Below are positions 49,534 through 57,878 of a DNA stretch of 64,000 nt, one piece after another. This DNA is from Deltaproteobacteria bacterium (GTDB lineage: Bacteria > Myxococcota_A > UBA796 > GCA-2862545), in NCBI GenBank assembly GCA_006226595.1, contig SBGP01000031.1, positions 1 to 64,000 on the forward strand, read 5' to 3'. Under the pieces are notes generated by a model. It was not told where the DNA came from, ran no database searches, and was given only the letters and a program-made list of their open reading frames with translations. The number at the start of each line of letters is the position of its first letter. Position 1 is the stretch's first letter. The translations under genes were made by a program, and so were the position numbers.

Positions 49534-49973
49534 GTCAGAACCTGAGTGCGCTGTTCGCGGGTCTGCTGTTCGGCCTCGGCCTCGGCATCTCCGGCATGAC
49601 CATGCCCGAGAAGGTGATCGGCTTCCTCGACCTGACCCACGAGTGGGATCCGAGCCTCGGCTTCGTGATGCTCGCGGCGGTCGCGGTGCACCTGATCTCG
49701 TTCCGGCTGATCGTGAAGCGGCCGTCCCCGGTCCTCGGCGACCACTTCGGCATCCCCACGCGCCAGGACATCGACGGGCGACTGCTCGGCGGTGCGGCGC
49801 TGTTCGGTGTCGGCTGGGCGCTGGGCGGTTACTGCCCGGGTCCCGGACTGGTGAGCACCGGCTCTGGCCTCGGCGAGGGCCTCGTGTTCACCGCATCCCT
49901 CACCGGCGGCATGCTTCTCTTCCACATGGTGGACGAGGCATGGAAAGGGCGCGAGGCGCCCGCCACCGCCTAA
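49530..49973 (+). CDS. YeeE/YedE family transporter half (DUF6691)
   Basis: The 147-residue membrane protein has GISGMTMPEKVIGFLDL near the start and GVGWALGGYCPGPGLVSTG later, the second half of the split YeeE/YedE pair with one conserved Cys. It should assemble with the product of 49105 for uptake of a sulfur compound. The start overlaps the upstream stop as ATGA. Confidence 0.88.
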
Positions 49974-49986
49974 GGCTGGAGACTAG

Positions 49987-50385
49987 ATGTTCCCGCTCTT
50001 CCTCGCGCTGACCTTCGGATGCGGCAACGCCGCGCCCCCCGCCGCCCCGACGCCCGGTGTCGAGGCGGGTGCCCAGCGCGACATCGACGTCGACGCGCTC
50101 GCCGCCGATCTCGACGCCAAGAAGGTGCCGATCCTCGTCGACGTGCGCACGCCCGCCGAGTTCGCGGAGGGCCACGTGCCCGGCGCGGTCAACATCCCGC
50201 TCGACGAGATCGGAGGCCGCACCAGCGAGCTCGAGTCCCACAAGGACGGCGAGATCTACCTGGTGTGCCGCTCGGGTGGACGCTCCGCCCGCGCCGCCGG
50301 CGAGCTCGCCGCCAAGGGCTTCGACACCGTCAACGTCAGCGGTGGCACCCTCGCGTGGCAGGCCTCGGGCCGGCCGACCGAGTAG
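49987..50385 (+). CDS. Rhodanese-domain lipoprotein
   Basis: The 132-residue protein has a short signal peptide (MFPLFLALTFGC) with lipobox Cys12 and a rhodanese domain with VDVRTPAEFAEGHVPGAVNIP and CRSGGRS (active Cys94). It would handle sulfane sulfur in the periplasm before transport by the YeeE/YedE pair. It lies 13 bases after the transporter gene, with CTGGAGAC before the ATG. A terminator follows. Confidence 0.9.
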   Translation: MFPLFLALTFGCGNAAPPAAPTPGVEAGAQRDIDVDALAADLDAKKVPILVDVRTPAEFAEGHVPGAVNIPLDEIGGRTSELESHKDGEIYLVCRSGGRSARAAGELAAKGFDTVNVSGGTLAWQASGRPTE

Positions 50386-50405
50386 TCACCGCGCACCGAG
50401 CCCGG

Positions 50406-50435
50406 GCCCTCCCCTCGCAGTCGCGGCGGGAGGGC
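50406..50435 (+). terminator. Intrinsic terminator of the sulfur operon
   Basis: The eight-base stem GCCCTCCC / GGGAGGGC encloses a 14-base loop, followed by TCGTTG. It lies 21 bases after the rhodanese stop. Confidence 0.75.
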
Positions 50436-50457
50436 TCGTTGCGTGTAGGCTTGGGGC

Positions 50458-51567
50458 ATGCGCTCCCTCTCGCTCCTGCTCCTGCTCGCATGTACCGGTG
50501 ACCCGGCGGTCCCCGAGGTCCCCGAGAACGCGACGGACGCGGTGTGGGGCGAGCCCTTCGTCGGCAGCGAAGCCGGCGTGCCTTTCTGGCCGGACACGAA
50601 CGCGGTGTACTGGCGCTACGCCTTCGACGCGCCCTCCCGCAACCAGGCCATCCGGCTCACCGGCGTGCTCGACGACGCCCGCTACATCGGCTTCGACTGC
50701 TACGACGACGAGGCCCGGACCCCGGTGGACAACGTCCGCGACAGCGCGCTGGTCTTCGACGATGGCGCTCCGTGGGACGGCGGCGGCGGACACTTCACCC
50801 TGTGGCTCGTCGACGAGGCGGCCACCGCGCCTGGCGAACACGACAACGTGTGCGTCATGCCCGCGGGTATCCCGCGTTGGTCGGTGTTCATGCGGCAGTA
50901 CCTCTCCGAAGCCGCCCCTGAACGGGCCTCGCTGCCCTACATCGACCAGCTCGACCTCCCCGATGGCGCCTCCGAGGCGCCCCCCGAGGCCAGCGCGCCC
51001 GTGAGCGTGCCCCAGGGCCTGCTCGAGGCCTTCGTTGCCGACGCGGTGGTGCCCGAGCGCGACGAGGTCTACTTCTACCGACTGGTCTCGGACGGCACCT
51101 ACCCGACCCGCGACAACCAGTACCTGATCGCCCAGGTCGAGCGCGGCGCCGGAGACGTGCTCGTGCTGAGCTGGACGGCACCGGCCCACGCCGAGGGTCC
51201 CGCCGGCAGCGCGCCGGTCCGCTACTGGTCGCTGTCCCAGGGCGACTGGAGCACGTACACCTACCGCACCGACCACGACGCGAGCCTCGGGGACGAGGGC
51301 GTCGTCACCGTCGCCATCGGCGACCCGGAGAGCGAGGCGGCGGCCACCGCTCGCGGGCACCGCTTCGTGCCCTGGTCCGCGCCGGACCGTGCCTGGTTCC
51401 TGTATCGGAACATGGTCGAGACCCTCAGCCCGGCGTTCACCGACGTGCCCGCCTACGACTTCGACCAGCCTCCGGACGGGCAGGAAGCGCGCCTGGTCCT
51501 CGGAGACCGCGCGCCGCACGGCGTGCTGTGCACCGCAGCAAGCTACGCCGACGGCAGCTGCGGCTAG
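50458..51567 (+). CDS. Lipoprotein of unknown function
   Basis: The 369-residue protein starts MRSLSLLLLLAC with lipobox Cys12. The mature part has VYWRYAFDAPSRNQAIRLTGVL, FTLWLVDEA, and VRYWSLSQGDWSTYTYRTDHDASLG followed by VVTVAIGD. The last two recall DUF1254/DUF1214-like beta domains, but this is weak. A tail with Cys pairs (VLCTAASYADGSCG) ends it. It starts 22 bases after the terminator and is convergent with the sigma-54 activator gene. Function unknown. Confidence 0.7.
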   Translation: MRSLSLLLLLACTGDPAVPEVPENATDAVWGEPFVGSEAGVPFWPDTNAVYWRYAFDAPSRNQAIRLTGVLDDARYIGFDCYDDEARTPVDNVRDSALVFDDGAPWDGGGGHFTLWLVDEAATAPGEHDNVCVMPAGIPRWSVFMRQYLSEAAPERASLPYIDQLDLPDGASEAPPEASAPVSVPQGLLEAFVADAVVPERDEVYFYRLVSDGTYPTRDNQYLIAQVERGAGDVLVLSWTAPAHAEGPAGSAPVRYWSLSQGDWSTYTYRTDHDASLGDEGVVTVAIGDPESEAAATARGHRFVPWSAPDRAWFLYRNMVETLSPAFTDVPAYDFDQPPDGQEARLVLGDRAPHGVLCTAASYADGSCG

Positions 51568-51609
51568 GGTCCTCCGCCGTGCGCCGGGCGCTTCGGACCC
51601 GACGTCGCG

Positions 51610-52599
51610 CTACAGCAGCCCGTGCTTCTTGAGGCGCCGATACAGCGTCGGGCGGCTGATGCCGAGCCGTTCGGCCATCTCGCCGCGGTGGCCGCCGGTC
51701 TCGCGGTACGCCTCCATCAGCTGGTCTCGCTCGAGGTCGACGAGGGTGGTGGGACCGGCCGCAACGCGCTCGGGGCCCTCACCGCGCAGCTCGGGGGCGA
51801 GCTCGCCGAGCTTGAGCGTCGGCCCCTCGCCGAGCACGAAGGCCTGCTCGAGGTTGTTGCGAAGCTCGCGCACGTTGCCCGGCCACGGGTAGCTGCGCAT
51901 CGCCGCCCAGGCATCGCGGTCGATGCTGTCGATGAACCGGTTTCCCTGCTGGTTGAACTGGTCGATGAAGTGCCAGGTGAGCGCCTCGACGTCACCCGTA
52001 CGCTCGGCGAGCCGCGGCAGGTACAGGACCACCACCCGCAGGCGGTACATCAGGTCCTCGCGAAAGCGCCCCTCGGCGACCAGCTCGCGCAAGCCCGCGT
52101 TGGTCGCCGAGATCAGCCGAACGTCGACTTCCTGCTCGTGGATGTCGCCCACGGGCGTGAACCGTCGGAGCTGGAGCACGCGCAGCAGGCGCGCCTGCAG
52201 ATCGATGGGCAGCTCGGCCACCTCGTCGAGGAACAGCGTGCCCTTGTCGGCGAGGGTGAGCAGCCCCTTGCGGTCGCGGATGGCACCCGTGAACGCACCG
52301 CGCACGTGACCGAAGAGCTCGCTCGCGAGCAGCTCGCTCGTGAACGTCGCGCAGTTCACCGCCTGAAGCGGCTTGCTGGCTCGCGTCGACTCGAGGTGCA
52401 GGGCGTTGGCGACCAGCTCCTTGCCGGTGCCACTCTCGCCGCGGATGAGCACGGTCGAGTCCGACCGCCCCGCCCGGCGGATGAGCGTGAACAGCTCGCG
52501 CATCTCCGGCGCGACGGTCACCAGGTCGTGGAAGCGGGTGAGCTGTAGTTCAGGATGTCTCACGACGGGTGACACGATGCGCCTCTCTTCCCCCACCAT
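51610..52599 (-). CDS. Sigma-54-dependent enhancer-binding protein without sensory domain
   Basis: The protein has a full AAA+ domain: Walker A GESGTGKE at 54-61, the sigma-54 contact loop GAFTGA at 101-106, Walker B GTLFLDEVAEL, and WPGNVRELRNNLEQA. A C-terminal Fis-type helix-turn-helix (GEMAERLGISRPTLYRRLKKHGLL) follows. Only about 22 residues precede the AAA+ domain, so there is no receiver, GAF or PAS domain. The only Cys is C83. It may control the sigma-54 promoters at 45806 and 47981 as a FisR-like sulfur regulator, but FisR normally has a Cys-bearing sensor domain. A GTG eight codons downstream with AGAGAGG before it is an alternative start. Confidence 0.88.
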   Translation of the reverse strand: MVGEERRIVSPVVRHPELQLTRFHDLVTVAPEMRELFTLIRRAGRSDSTVLIRGESGTGKELVANALHLESTRASKPLQAVNCATFTSELLASELFGHVRGAFTGAIRDRKGLLTLADKGTLFLDEVAELPIDLQARLLRVLQLRRFTPVGDIHEQEVDVRLISATNAGLRELVAEGRFREDLMYRLRVVVLYLPRLAERTGDVEALTWHFIDQFNQQGNRFIDSIDRDAWAAMRSYPWPGNVRELRNNLEQAFVLGEGPTLKLGELAPELRGEGPERVAAGPTTLVDLERDQLMEAYRETGGHRGEMAERLGISRPTLYRRLKKHGLL

Positions 52600-52649
52600 G
52601 AACCCATTGCACCGCTGGATTCAAGAGCCGAGGCGCATGTCGACCGGGC

Positions 52650-53129
52650 TCAGCGCGTGAGACGCTTCTCGAGGGCGGCGAGGCGCTCGCGCAGCGCTGC
52701 GAGCTCCGCATCCTGTCCCCCTTCCTCCGGGGCGGGCTCCGGCTCCGGCGGCGGTGCGGCGGCGCCCCTGGCGGCGGCGGCAGCGCGCTGCTTGAAGGTC
52801 GGGAACTGCTTCTCGAGCGCCGAGAGCTGGGCCTCGAGCAGCTCCATGCCCGCCGAGATCTGCTGGAGGATGAGCTTCTGCACCGGATGGTCCACGGAGC
52901 TGCGGATGATGCGGTGCAGCAAGGACGGCGGGAGCAGCGCGCCCCCACCCTGCTCCTCGAGCAGGATCTGGAGCAGCACGCCGTGGGTCAGGTCCTCGCC
53001 GGTCTTCACGTCCGAGACCTGGATGGTCTCCCCGCCGCGGATCAGCTCGGCAAGCTCACCGAGGTTCACGTACCGGGAGTTCTCGGTGTCGTAGAGCCGG
53101 CGGTTGCTGTACTTCTTGATGTGGATCAT
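52650..53129 (-). CDS. phaR: Polyhydroxyalkanoate synthesis regulator PhaR
   Basis: The 159-residue protein starts with the PhaR DNA-binding region: IHIKKYSNRRLYDTENSRYVNLGELAELI, then DVKTGEDLTHGVLLQILLEEQ. A helical part and a charged C-terminal coiled coil follow. PhaR represses phasin and synthase genes and is released when it binds nascent PHA granules. It lies 35 bases after the phoD-like gene on the same strand. TGC/GCA-rich candidate sites occur before phasin, phaE and the symporter gene. Confidence 0.94.
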   Translation of the reverse strand: MIHIKKYSNRRLYDTENSRYVNLGELAELIRGGETIQVSDVKTGEDLTHGVLLQILLEEQGGGALLPPSLLHRIIRSSVDHPVQKLILQQISAGMELLEAQLSALEKQFPTFKQRAAAAARGAAAPPPEPEPAPEEGGQDAELAALRERLAALEKRLTR

Positions 53130-53164
53130 GGCGGCAGACTAGTCCGTGGGCTGTGCAGCGGCGA

Positions 53165-54556
53165 TCACTCGGGGTGCTCGCCTTCCAGATACCAGATCTC
53201 TCCACGATCATCGAACAGCGTGTCGAGCCAGGTCTGCCCCTCCTCGCCGACCACCTCGATGTGGCAGAAGCCCGCGGGATGAAGCTCCATGCGCACGCAG
53301 TTCCACACGGCGGCGGACCACAGGAACTGGTCGGGCTCGTTCTCGAGCAGGTTGCCGAGCGGGTTGAGCGACGAGCCGGCAGGGCCGGTGAAGATCTCGA
53401 GCAGGTTCGCGCCCGCACCACCTGCCGCGTCCACCCGACAGAAGGTGCCGTGGTGCACGTCCCCAGAGACGAACAGCACCCCGGTGATCTCGTTGGACGC
53501 GATGTGATCGAGGAGCTGCGCGCGCTGCGTCGGGTAGCCGTCCCAGCGATCGCGGATGACCTGGTCGATGTCGTAGGGACCGGGCAGGTCGCTGATCGGC
53601 ACGCTGTTGAGCAACAGCTTCCACGTCGCCGTCGACGCCGAGAGCGCCTCGAGCAGCCACTGCATCTGCGCCTCGCTGATGTACACGCCGCCCTCTTCGT
53701 CGCGCTCGCCGCGGCAGTCCATGACGAACACCTCGGCGGTGCGCCCGAGACGGAACGAGCGGTAGATGCGCCGCGGGTCGTCGAAGCGACGGGTGGGGGT
53801 GTGGTCGAAGAAGGCCTGGTAGGCGATCTCGAGCCGGCCGGGATCGACCTCGGGGCCGTTCACGGTGTCGCCCCAGTCGTTGTCGACCTCGTGGTCGTCC
53901 CAGGTGAACACGCCGGGCGTGGTGCCGAGCACCGCCTGAAAGCCGTCCTTGCCGAGCTGGTTCTGCCAGTTGCCGCGGTAGCCGGACGTGTTGTACACGC
54001 CGTCGTTGTAGATGGTGTCGCCCAGCCAGCACCACAGGTCCATCGGCCCGCGAGACAGCGCGGCGGGCATCGACGGGTAGTCGCCGTGGCCCTGGCTCGC
54101 ACAGGAGGTCGCGCCGATGACGAGGCTCACCGCCGCATCCGGCGCCGGCGCCGACCGACCGTAGCCGACCGGGGACAGCGCCCCGTCCCCGTCTCGGAAC
54201 TGGTAGGCGAACGGCTGATCCGGCTCGAAGTCGACCTCGATGTGCACGAAGCCTCCGTCCTCGACCGTGCACCCAAGCGGCTCGGCCTCCGCCCAGGCAC
54301 CGTCCGTCCACCGGGCGACCACCAGCTCGCAGCTCGCCGAGGGCGTACGCGTCCACAAGATCACCGAGTCGGGATGGGGGTCACCGCACTGCACCCCCTG
54401 CGGAAAGGCCGCCGCGGAGGGCGCCCCGAGACCGGCCCAGCCCGCCGGCATGGGCACTCGCGGGTCCGCGGGCGGCAGAGGGTCCGCACAGCCCACGAGG
54501 CCGGCGCCGGCGGCACCGAGTCCGAAGGCCTTGAGAAGCTCTCGTCGGTCGAACAT
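53165..54556 (-). CDS. Alkaline phosphatase D (PhoD)-like Tat lipoprotein
   Basis: The 463-residue protein starts MFDRRELLKAFGLGAAGAGLVGC, a twin-arginine signal with a lipobox Cys. The body follows the PhoD metallophosphatase family: CGDPHPDSVILWTR, WLGDTIYNDG, TWDDHEVDNDWG and LFVSGDVHHGTFCRVD. PhoD is a calcium/iron phosphodiesterase of the periplasm or surface and is often part of the Pho regulon. ATG 54556 follows TCAGGAGACGCG. The longer frame upstream lacks signal features. It is divergent from the phasin gene. Confidence 0.88.
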   Translation of the reverse strand: MFDRRELLKAFGLGAAGAGLVGCADPLPPADPRVPMPAGWAGLGAPSAAAFPQGVQCGDPHPDSVILWTRTPSASCELVVARWTDGAWAEAEPLGCTVEDGGFVHIEVDFEPDQPFAYQFRDGDGALSPVGYGRSAPAPDAAVSLVIGATSCASQGHGDYPSMPAALSRGPMDLWCWLGDTIYNDGVYNTSGYRGNWQNQLGKDGFQAVLGTTPGVFTWDDHEVDNDWGDTVNGPEVDPGRLEIAYQAFFDHTPTRRFDDPRRIYRSFRLGRTAEVFVMDCRGERDEEGGVYISEAQMQWLLEALSASTATWKLLLNSVPISDLPGPYDIDQVIRDRWDGYPTQRAQLLDHIASNEITGVLFVSGDVHHGTFCRVDAAGGAGANLLEIFTGPAGSSLNPLGNLLENEPDQFLWSAAVWNCVRMELHPAGFCHIEVVGEEGQTWLDTLFDDRGEIWYLEGEHPE

Positions 54557-54653
54557 CGCGCGTCTCCTGAAGACAGAGAGGTAGCCAAATGTTCCAGGCC
54601 GCGCTTGCGAAAGCCCCGCAAAGCACCGTCCACAGCGGTGTTCATCGTTTTTG

Positions 54654-54704
54654 TGCTGCATCGCAAAAAAGATCGTTGACGCACCGCAGCATGGTGGGTA
54701 CATA
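54654..54704 (+). promoter_or_regulatory. Phasin promoter with upstream PhaR-like site
   Basis: TGCTGCATCGCA at 54654-54665 is a TGC/GCA-rich candidate PhaR site. A -35 TTGACG (54676-54681) and -10 TACATA (54699-54704) follow at 17 bases. CGCAGCAT within the spacer recurs in the symporter promoter at the same place, so the two promoters are related. Confidence 0.65.
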
Positions 54705-54747
54705 TTCCACGTCCGGCGACGAACCTGCCGGCCCGGAGGAAGACATC

Positions 54748-54981
54748 ATGTTCCAGACCCCCCAGAACGTTCGCGACGCCGTGAAGACCCAGAGCGAGAT
54801 GGTCGCCGAGATGACCGACCGCGTCCTCGACTGGCAGCTCGATGCGATGAAGGTCGCGCAGAAGCAGATGACCTCCGCGGTCGATGCCAGCGTCACCGCC
54901 TTCGAGACCAGCGCCAAGGCCACCCGCGAGATGCAGAAGAGCTTCATCGCCGGCATGACCCCCGCCGAGACCAAGGCCTGA
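54748..54981 (+). CDS. Phasin-like PHA granule protein
   Basis: The 77-residue amphipathic helical protein (MVAEMTDRVLDWQLDAMKVAQKQMTSAVDASVTAFETS) has no Cys and is about half the size of usual phasins. The start ATG 54748 follows CGGAGGA. Phasins coat PHA granules. Its place between PhaR-like sites and phaE, with a -35/-10 promoter, supports the call; sequence alone would not. Confidence 0.75.
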   Translation: MFQTPQNVRDAVKTQSEMVAEMTDRVLDWQLDAMKVAQKQMTSAVDASVTAFETSAKATREMQKSFIAGMTPAETKA

Positions 54982-55009
54982 TCTCTGGGCCAGCGGCTCT
55001 ATTGTTCGC

Positions 55010-55037
55010 GGCCCCTGAAGCCTCTGCTTCCGGGGTC
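55010..55037 (+). terminator. Hairpin between phasin and phaE (attenuator)
   Basis: GGCCCCTGAAG pairs with CTTCCGGGGTC around a six-base loop, with mismatches inside. It has no T run. Partial termination here would give more phasin than synthase mRNA. Confidence 0.5.
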
Positions 55038-55060
55038 GCCATCAGCAGAGACGCAAGCTG

Positions 55061-55071
55061 TGCACTGCAGC
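55061..55071. promoter_or_regulatory. PhaR-like site overlapping the phaE ribosome site region
   Basis: TGCACTGCAGC also occurs at 57880-57890 before the symporter promoter, in both cases followed by A-rich bases (AAAAGG here, CAAATT there). It lies 14 bases before phaE, so binding could block a promoter or translation start. Confidence 0.5.
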
Positions 55072-55085
55072 AAAAGGAGACCCTG

Positions 55086-55565
55086 ATGGGCACCACCGAC
55101 GACTTCGCCGGCACGAGCCGCGCCATCTACGAGCAGTGGGAGAAGGCCATGGGCACCTGGTGGGACCAGGTCCTCGAGAGCCCCCAGTTCCTGTCCGGAC
55201 TCGGCAAGAACCTCGAGGCGCAGGCCCAGGCGCGCGGCGCGTTCACCAAGGCGATGGACGAGGGTCTCGCGAACATGCACCTGCCGACCCGCACCGACCT
55301 CACCCGCGTGGCGCGCATCGCGACGCTGCTCGAGGAGAAGGTGCTCGCGGTCGAGGACCTGCTGCTTCAGATGGGCGACACCATGGCCGACCTGCAGAAG
55401 GAGGTCGTGCAGGCCCGCATCGAGGCCGCCGAGGCCCGCATCGAGTCGCGTGAGCAGCTCGCCGCGCTCCAGGCCCGCCTCGACGCGCTCGAGGGCAACT
55501 CGCCCAAGACCCCTTCGCGCAGCCGTAGCCGCAAGAAGACCACCGCCACCACCGAGGAGGCGTGA
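55086..55565 (+). CDS. phaE: PHA synthase subunit PhaE-like protein
   Basis: The 159-residue protein resembles PhaE of class III synthases in its end part: FLSGLGKNLEAQAQARGAFTKAMDEGLANMHLPTRTDLTRVARIATLLEEKVLAVEDLL, then a coiled coil. PhaE activates PhaC. A. vinosum PhaE is about 350 residues, so this is a short form and ends in a Ser/Arg/Lys/Thr tail (SRSRSRKKTTATT). AAAGGAGACCCTG precedes the ATG. It overlaps phaC1 by one base (TGATG). Confidence 0.85.
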   Translation: MGTTDDFAGTSRAIYEQWEKAMGTWWDQVLESPQFLSGLGKNLEAQAQARGAFTKAMDEGLANMHLPTRTDLTRVARIATLLEEKVLAVEDLLLQMGDTMADLQKEVVQARIEAAEARIESREQLAALQARLDALEGNSPKTPSRSRSRKKTTATTEEA

Positions 55566-56584
55566 TGATCCAGAAGGCCATCGACTTCGCTCACTTCCTG
55601 CGTGAGTTCGAGCTCAAGGGCTACCCCACCGGGCTCACTCCGCATCAGATCATCCATACGCAGGGCAAGTCCTGCGTGCGCTACTTCGAGCCGGAGGAGA
55701 TCAAGACGGCACCGCTCTTCGTGAGCATGCCGCTGATCAACACCTGGTCCGTGTTCGACCTGCTGCCGCACCGCAGCGTGGTTCGCGGTCTGCTCGCTCG
55801 TGGCGTGCCGGTCTACATCCTCGACTGGGGCACCCCCGGTCCCGAGGATGCCGAGGTCGGCGTGGAAGAGCTGCTCACGAACGTGCTGCCCCGCAGCATC
55901 GACCGGGTTCGCCGGCACGCCCGAAGGGTGAACGGTGCCGAAGAGCTCCACGCACTGGGATACTGCGTGGGCGGCACGTTCCTGGCAGCCTACATCGGCA
56001 TCGACCCCGAGGCCTTCGACAGCGTGTCCTTCCTGGCCGCGCCGATGGACTTCCGCCACGCGGGTCGCCTCGGCATCTGGGCCGACCCCGAGAGCTTCCC
56101 CGTCGACGCGCTCGTCGACAACCTCGGCAACTTCCCCGCATCGCTGATGGGCCAGTCCTTCGTGTGGCTGCGTCCGACCACGCTGCCCGAGAAGTACCGC
56201 GGCCTGTGGGACCGCTTCGAGGACCCGAAGTTCATCGAGACCTGGTCCGCGATCGAGGCGTGGAACAGCGCCAACATCCCCTTCTGGGGCGAGGCCTACC
56301 GCGCGTACATCAAGAACTGCTACTTCGACAACCGCCTCATCGAGGGCGGCTGGTTCATCGCCGGGCACGAGGTCAAGCTCTCCGACGTGAAGGCGCCGGT
56401 GCTGATCATGGACGCGACCCGCGACCACATCTGCCCGCCCGCCGCCGCGCAGGGCCTCGAGGCCGTGTGGGGTGGTACCGTGACCAAGAAGTCGTTCAAT
56501 GCGGGCCACGTCGGCGTGTGCCTGTCGTCCAAGCTCCCCAACGCCATCGCCGACTGGCTCGAGACCCAGGGCAACGTGCAGTGA
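55565..56584 (+). CDS. PHA synthase PhaC-like protein 1 (divergent class III)
   Basis: The 339-residue alpha/beta-hydrolase-fold enzyme has the synthase box GYCVGGT with C134, the Asp D287 in TRDHICPP and H315 in AGHVGV, so the catalytic triad is complete. Class III PhaC is normally about 355 residues and the Cys lies near 149; here the N-terminus is shorter. The next gene is a second, more canonical PhaC. A GTG one codon upstream is an alternative start. The stop overlaps the next GTG start by four bases. Confidence 0.88.
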   Translation: MIQKAIDFAHFLREFELKGYPTGLTPHQIIHTQGKSCVRYFEPEEIKTAPLFVSMPLINTWSVFDLLPHRSVVRGLLARGVPVYILDWGTPGPEDAEVGVEELLTNVLPRSIDRVRRHARRVNGAEELHALGYCVGGTFLAAYIGIDPEAFDSVSFLAAPMDFRHAGRLGIWADPESFPVDALVDNLGNFPASLMGQSFVWLRPTTLPEKYRGLWDRFEDPKFIETWSAIEAWNSANIPFWGEAYRAYIKNCYFDNRLIEGGWFIAGHEVKLSDVKAPVLIMDATRDHICPPAAAQGLEAVWGGTVTKKSFNAGHVGVCLSSKLPNAIADWLETQGNVQ

Positions 56585-57651
56585 TCGATCCGCTCGCCGG
56601 CATCGAAGAGGTGTTCGCCGGGATCGGCGGTGCCGAGGAGGCTGCGCGCATTCGCCGCGGCATGTGGCTGCTCGCCAACCTCCCCAAGCCCCCGATCATG
56701 ACGACCCCGTGCGAAGTCGTGCACCGGCAGAACAAGCTGGAGCTGCGCTACTACGCGCCGTCGAGCCATGCGGACACGCGCAAGACCCCGGTGGTCGTCG
56801 TGCCGAGCCTGATCAACAAGGCGTCGGTGTGCGACCTCGAGCCCGACCGCTCACTGGTCGGCGGCCTCGCAGCCCTCGGTCACCCGGTGTACCTCGTCGA
56901 CTGGGGTGTCCCGGGTGCCGAAGATGCCGAGCACGGCGTCGGCGAGATCCTCCTCGACCTGCTGCATCGCAGCATCTTCCGAGCCTGCCACCACGCGGGC
57001 GCGGACAAGGCGTACCTGCTCGGCTACTGCCAGGGCGGAACGCTGGCCGCGATGTACGCCGCTCTGCGGCCTCAGCGGGTCGCCGGGCTGATGGCCCTGG
57101 CCGCGCCGGTGAAGTTCACGGGCGCCGGCCGCTTCGCGACCTTCACCTCCCCCGAGGTGTGCGACGTCGAGTCGCTGGTCGGGCCCGACGGGCTGGTCGA
57201 TGTCGACATCATGAAGTCCTCGTTCCGACTGCTCGACCCGATGGGCAACCTGACCCGCTTCATCGCGATCGAGCAGGCCAGCAAGGACCCGGAGCGCCTC
57301 GCGCGCACCCTGGCCCGCGAGCGCTGGCTCGAGGAGAACGTCCCCCTTCCGGGTCGGTTCGCCCGCGAGTTCATCACCACGGCCTACCAGGAAGACCAGC
57401 TCATCGAAGGCACCTGGGAGGTTCGCGGCGAGCGCGTGGACCTGAAGAACATCACCTGCCCGGTGCTCGTGCTGCCCTGTGCCCGCGACTTCATCGCGCC
57501 TCCCGAGGCGTGCACGCCACTCGCCGAGGCCACCGGCTCCGACGACGTCACCGTCGAGGTGCTCGAGGCCGGCCACATCGGTGCGGTGGTCGGCGGATAC
57601 GGCCCCAAGGTGTTCTACCCGCTGCTTGACCGGTGGATGCGAGCGCACTGA
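56581..57651 (+). CDS. phaC: PHA synthase PhaC-like protein 2 (canonical class III size)
   Basis: The 356-residue protein has C150 in GYCQGGT, D303 in CARDFIAPP and H332 in AGHIGA. These are one residue offset from A. vinosum PhaC (Cys149, Asp302, His331), which has about the same length. It polymerises (R)-3-hydroxyacyl-CoA into PHA together with PhaE. It starts with GTG, overlapping the preceding stop as GTGA. Two synthases in tandem are uncommon in class III systems; they could make a hetero-oligomer with different substrate range. Confidence 0.9.
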   Translation: MIDPLAGIEEVFAGIGGAEEAARIRRGMWLLANLPKPPIMTTPCEVVHRQNKLELRYYAPSSHADTRKTPVVVVPSLINKASVCDLEPDRSLVGGLAALGHPVYLVDWGVPGAEDAEHGVGEILLDLLHRSIFRACHHAGADKAYLLGYCQGGTLAAMYAALRPQRVAGLMALAAPVKFTGAGRFATFTSPEVCDVESLVGPDGLVDVDIMKSSFRLLDPMGNLTRFIAIEQASKDPERLARTLARERWLEENVPLPGRFAREFITTAYQEDQLIEGTWEVRGERVDLKNITCPVLVLPCARDFIAPPEACTPLAEATGSDDVTVEVLEAGHIGAVVGGYGPKVFYPLLDRWMRAH

Positions 57652-57754
57652 CGCACCTCCCGGGCATGTGCACACGCCCATGCCGCGATGCAGCATGACA
57701 CCCGAGTGAGGCCCGGTTCGACCTCAGCGGGACGCCAGCGACAAAGCCGCACCT

Positions 57755-57808
57755 ACCCTGCACTTCACGGCGATGCACGCCGTGGGATGCGGGGTGCACG
57801 TGCAGGGT
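57755..57808. repeat. Nested inverted repeat
   Basis: ACCCTGCAC (57755-57763) pairs perfectly with GTGCAGGGT (57800-57808). Inside, CACGGC (57766-57771) pairs with GCCGTG (57779-57784) around GATGCAC. It could end the phaC transcript or be a multimeric PhaR operator; no T run is present. Confidence 0.6.
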
Positions 57809-57878
57809 CCACGATCGCCTCGCCGAAAAAAGCTCGTCCCGCGGATCGCCCGAAATGGCGAGCTCGCGGCGATCGATG

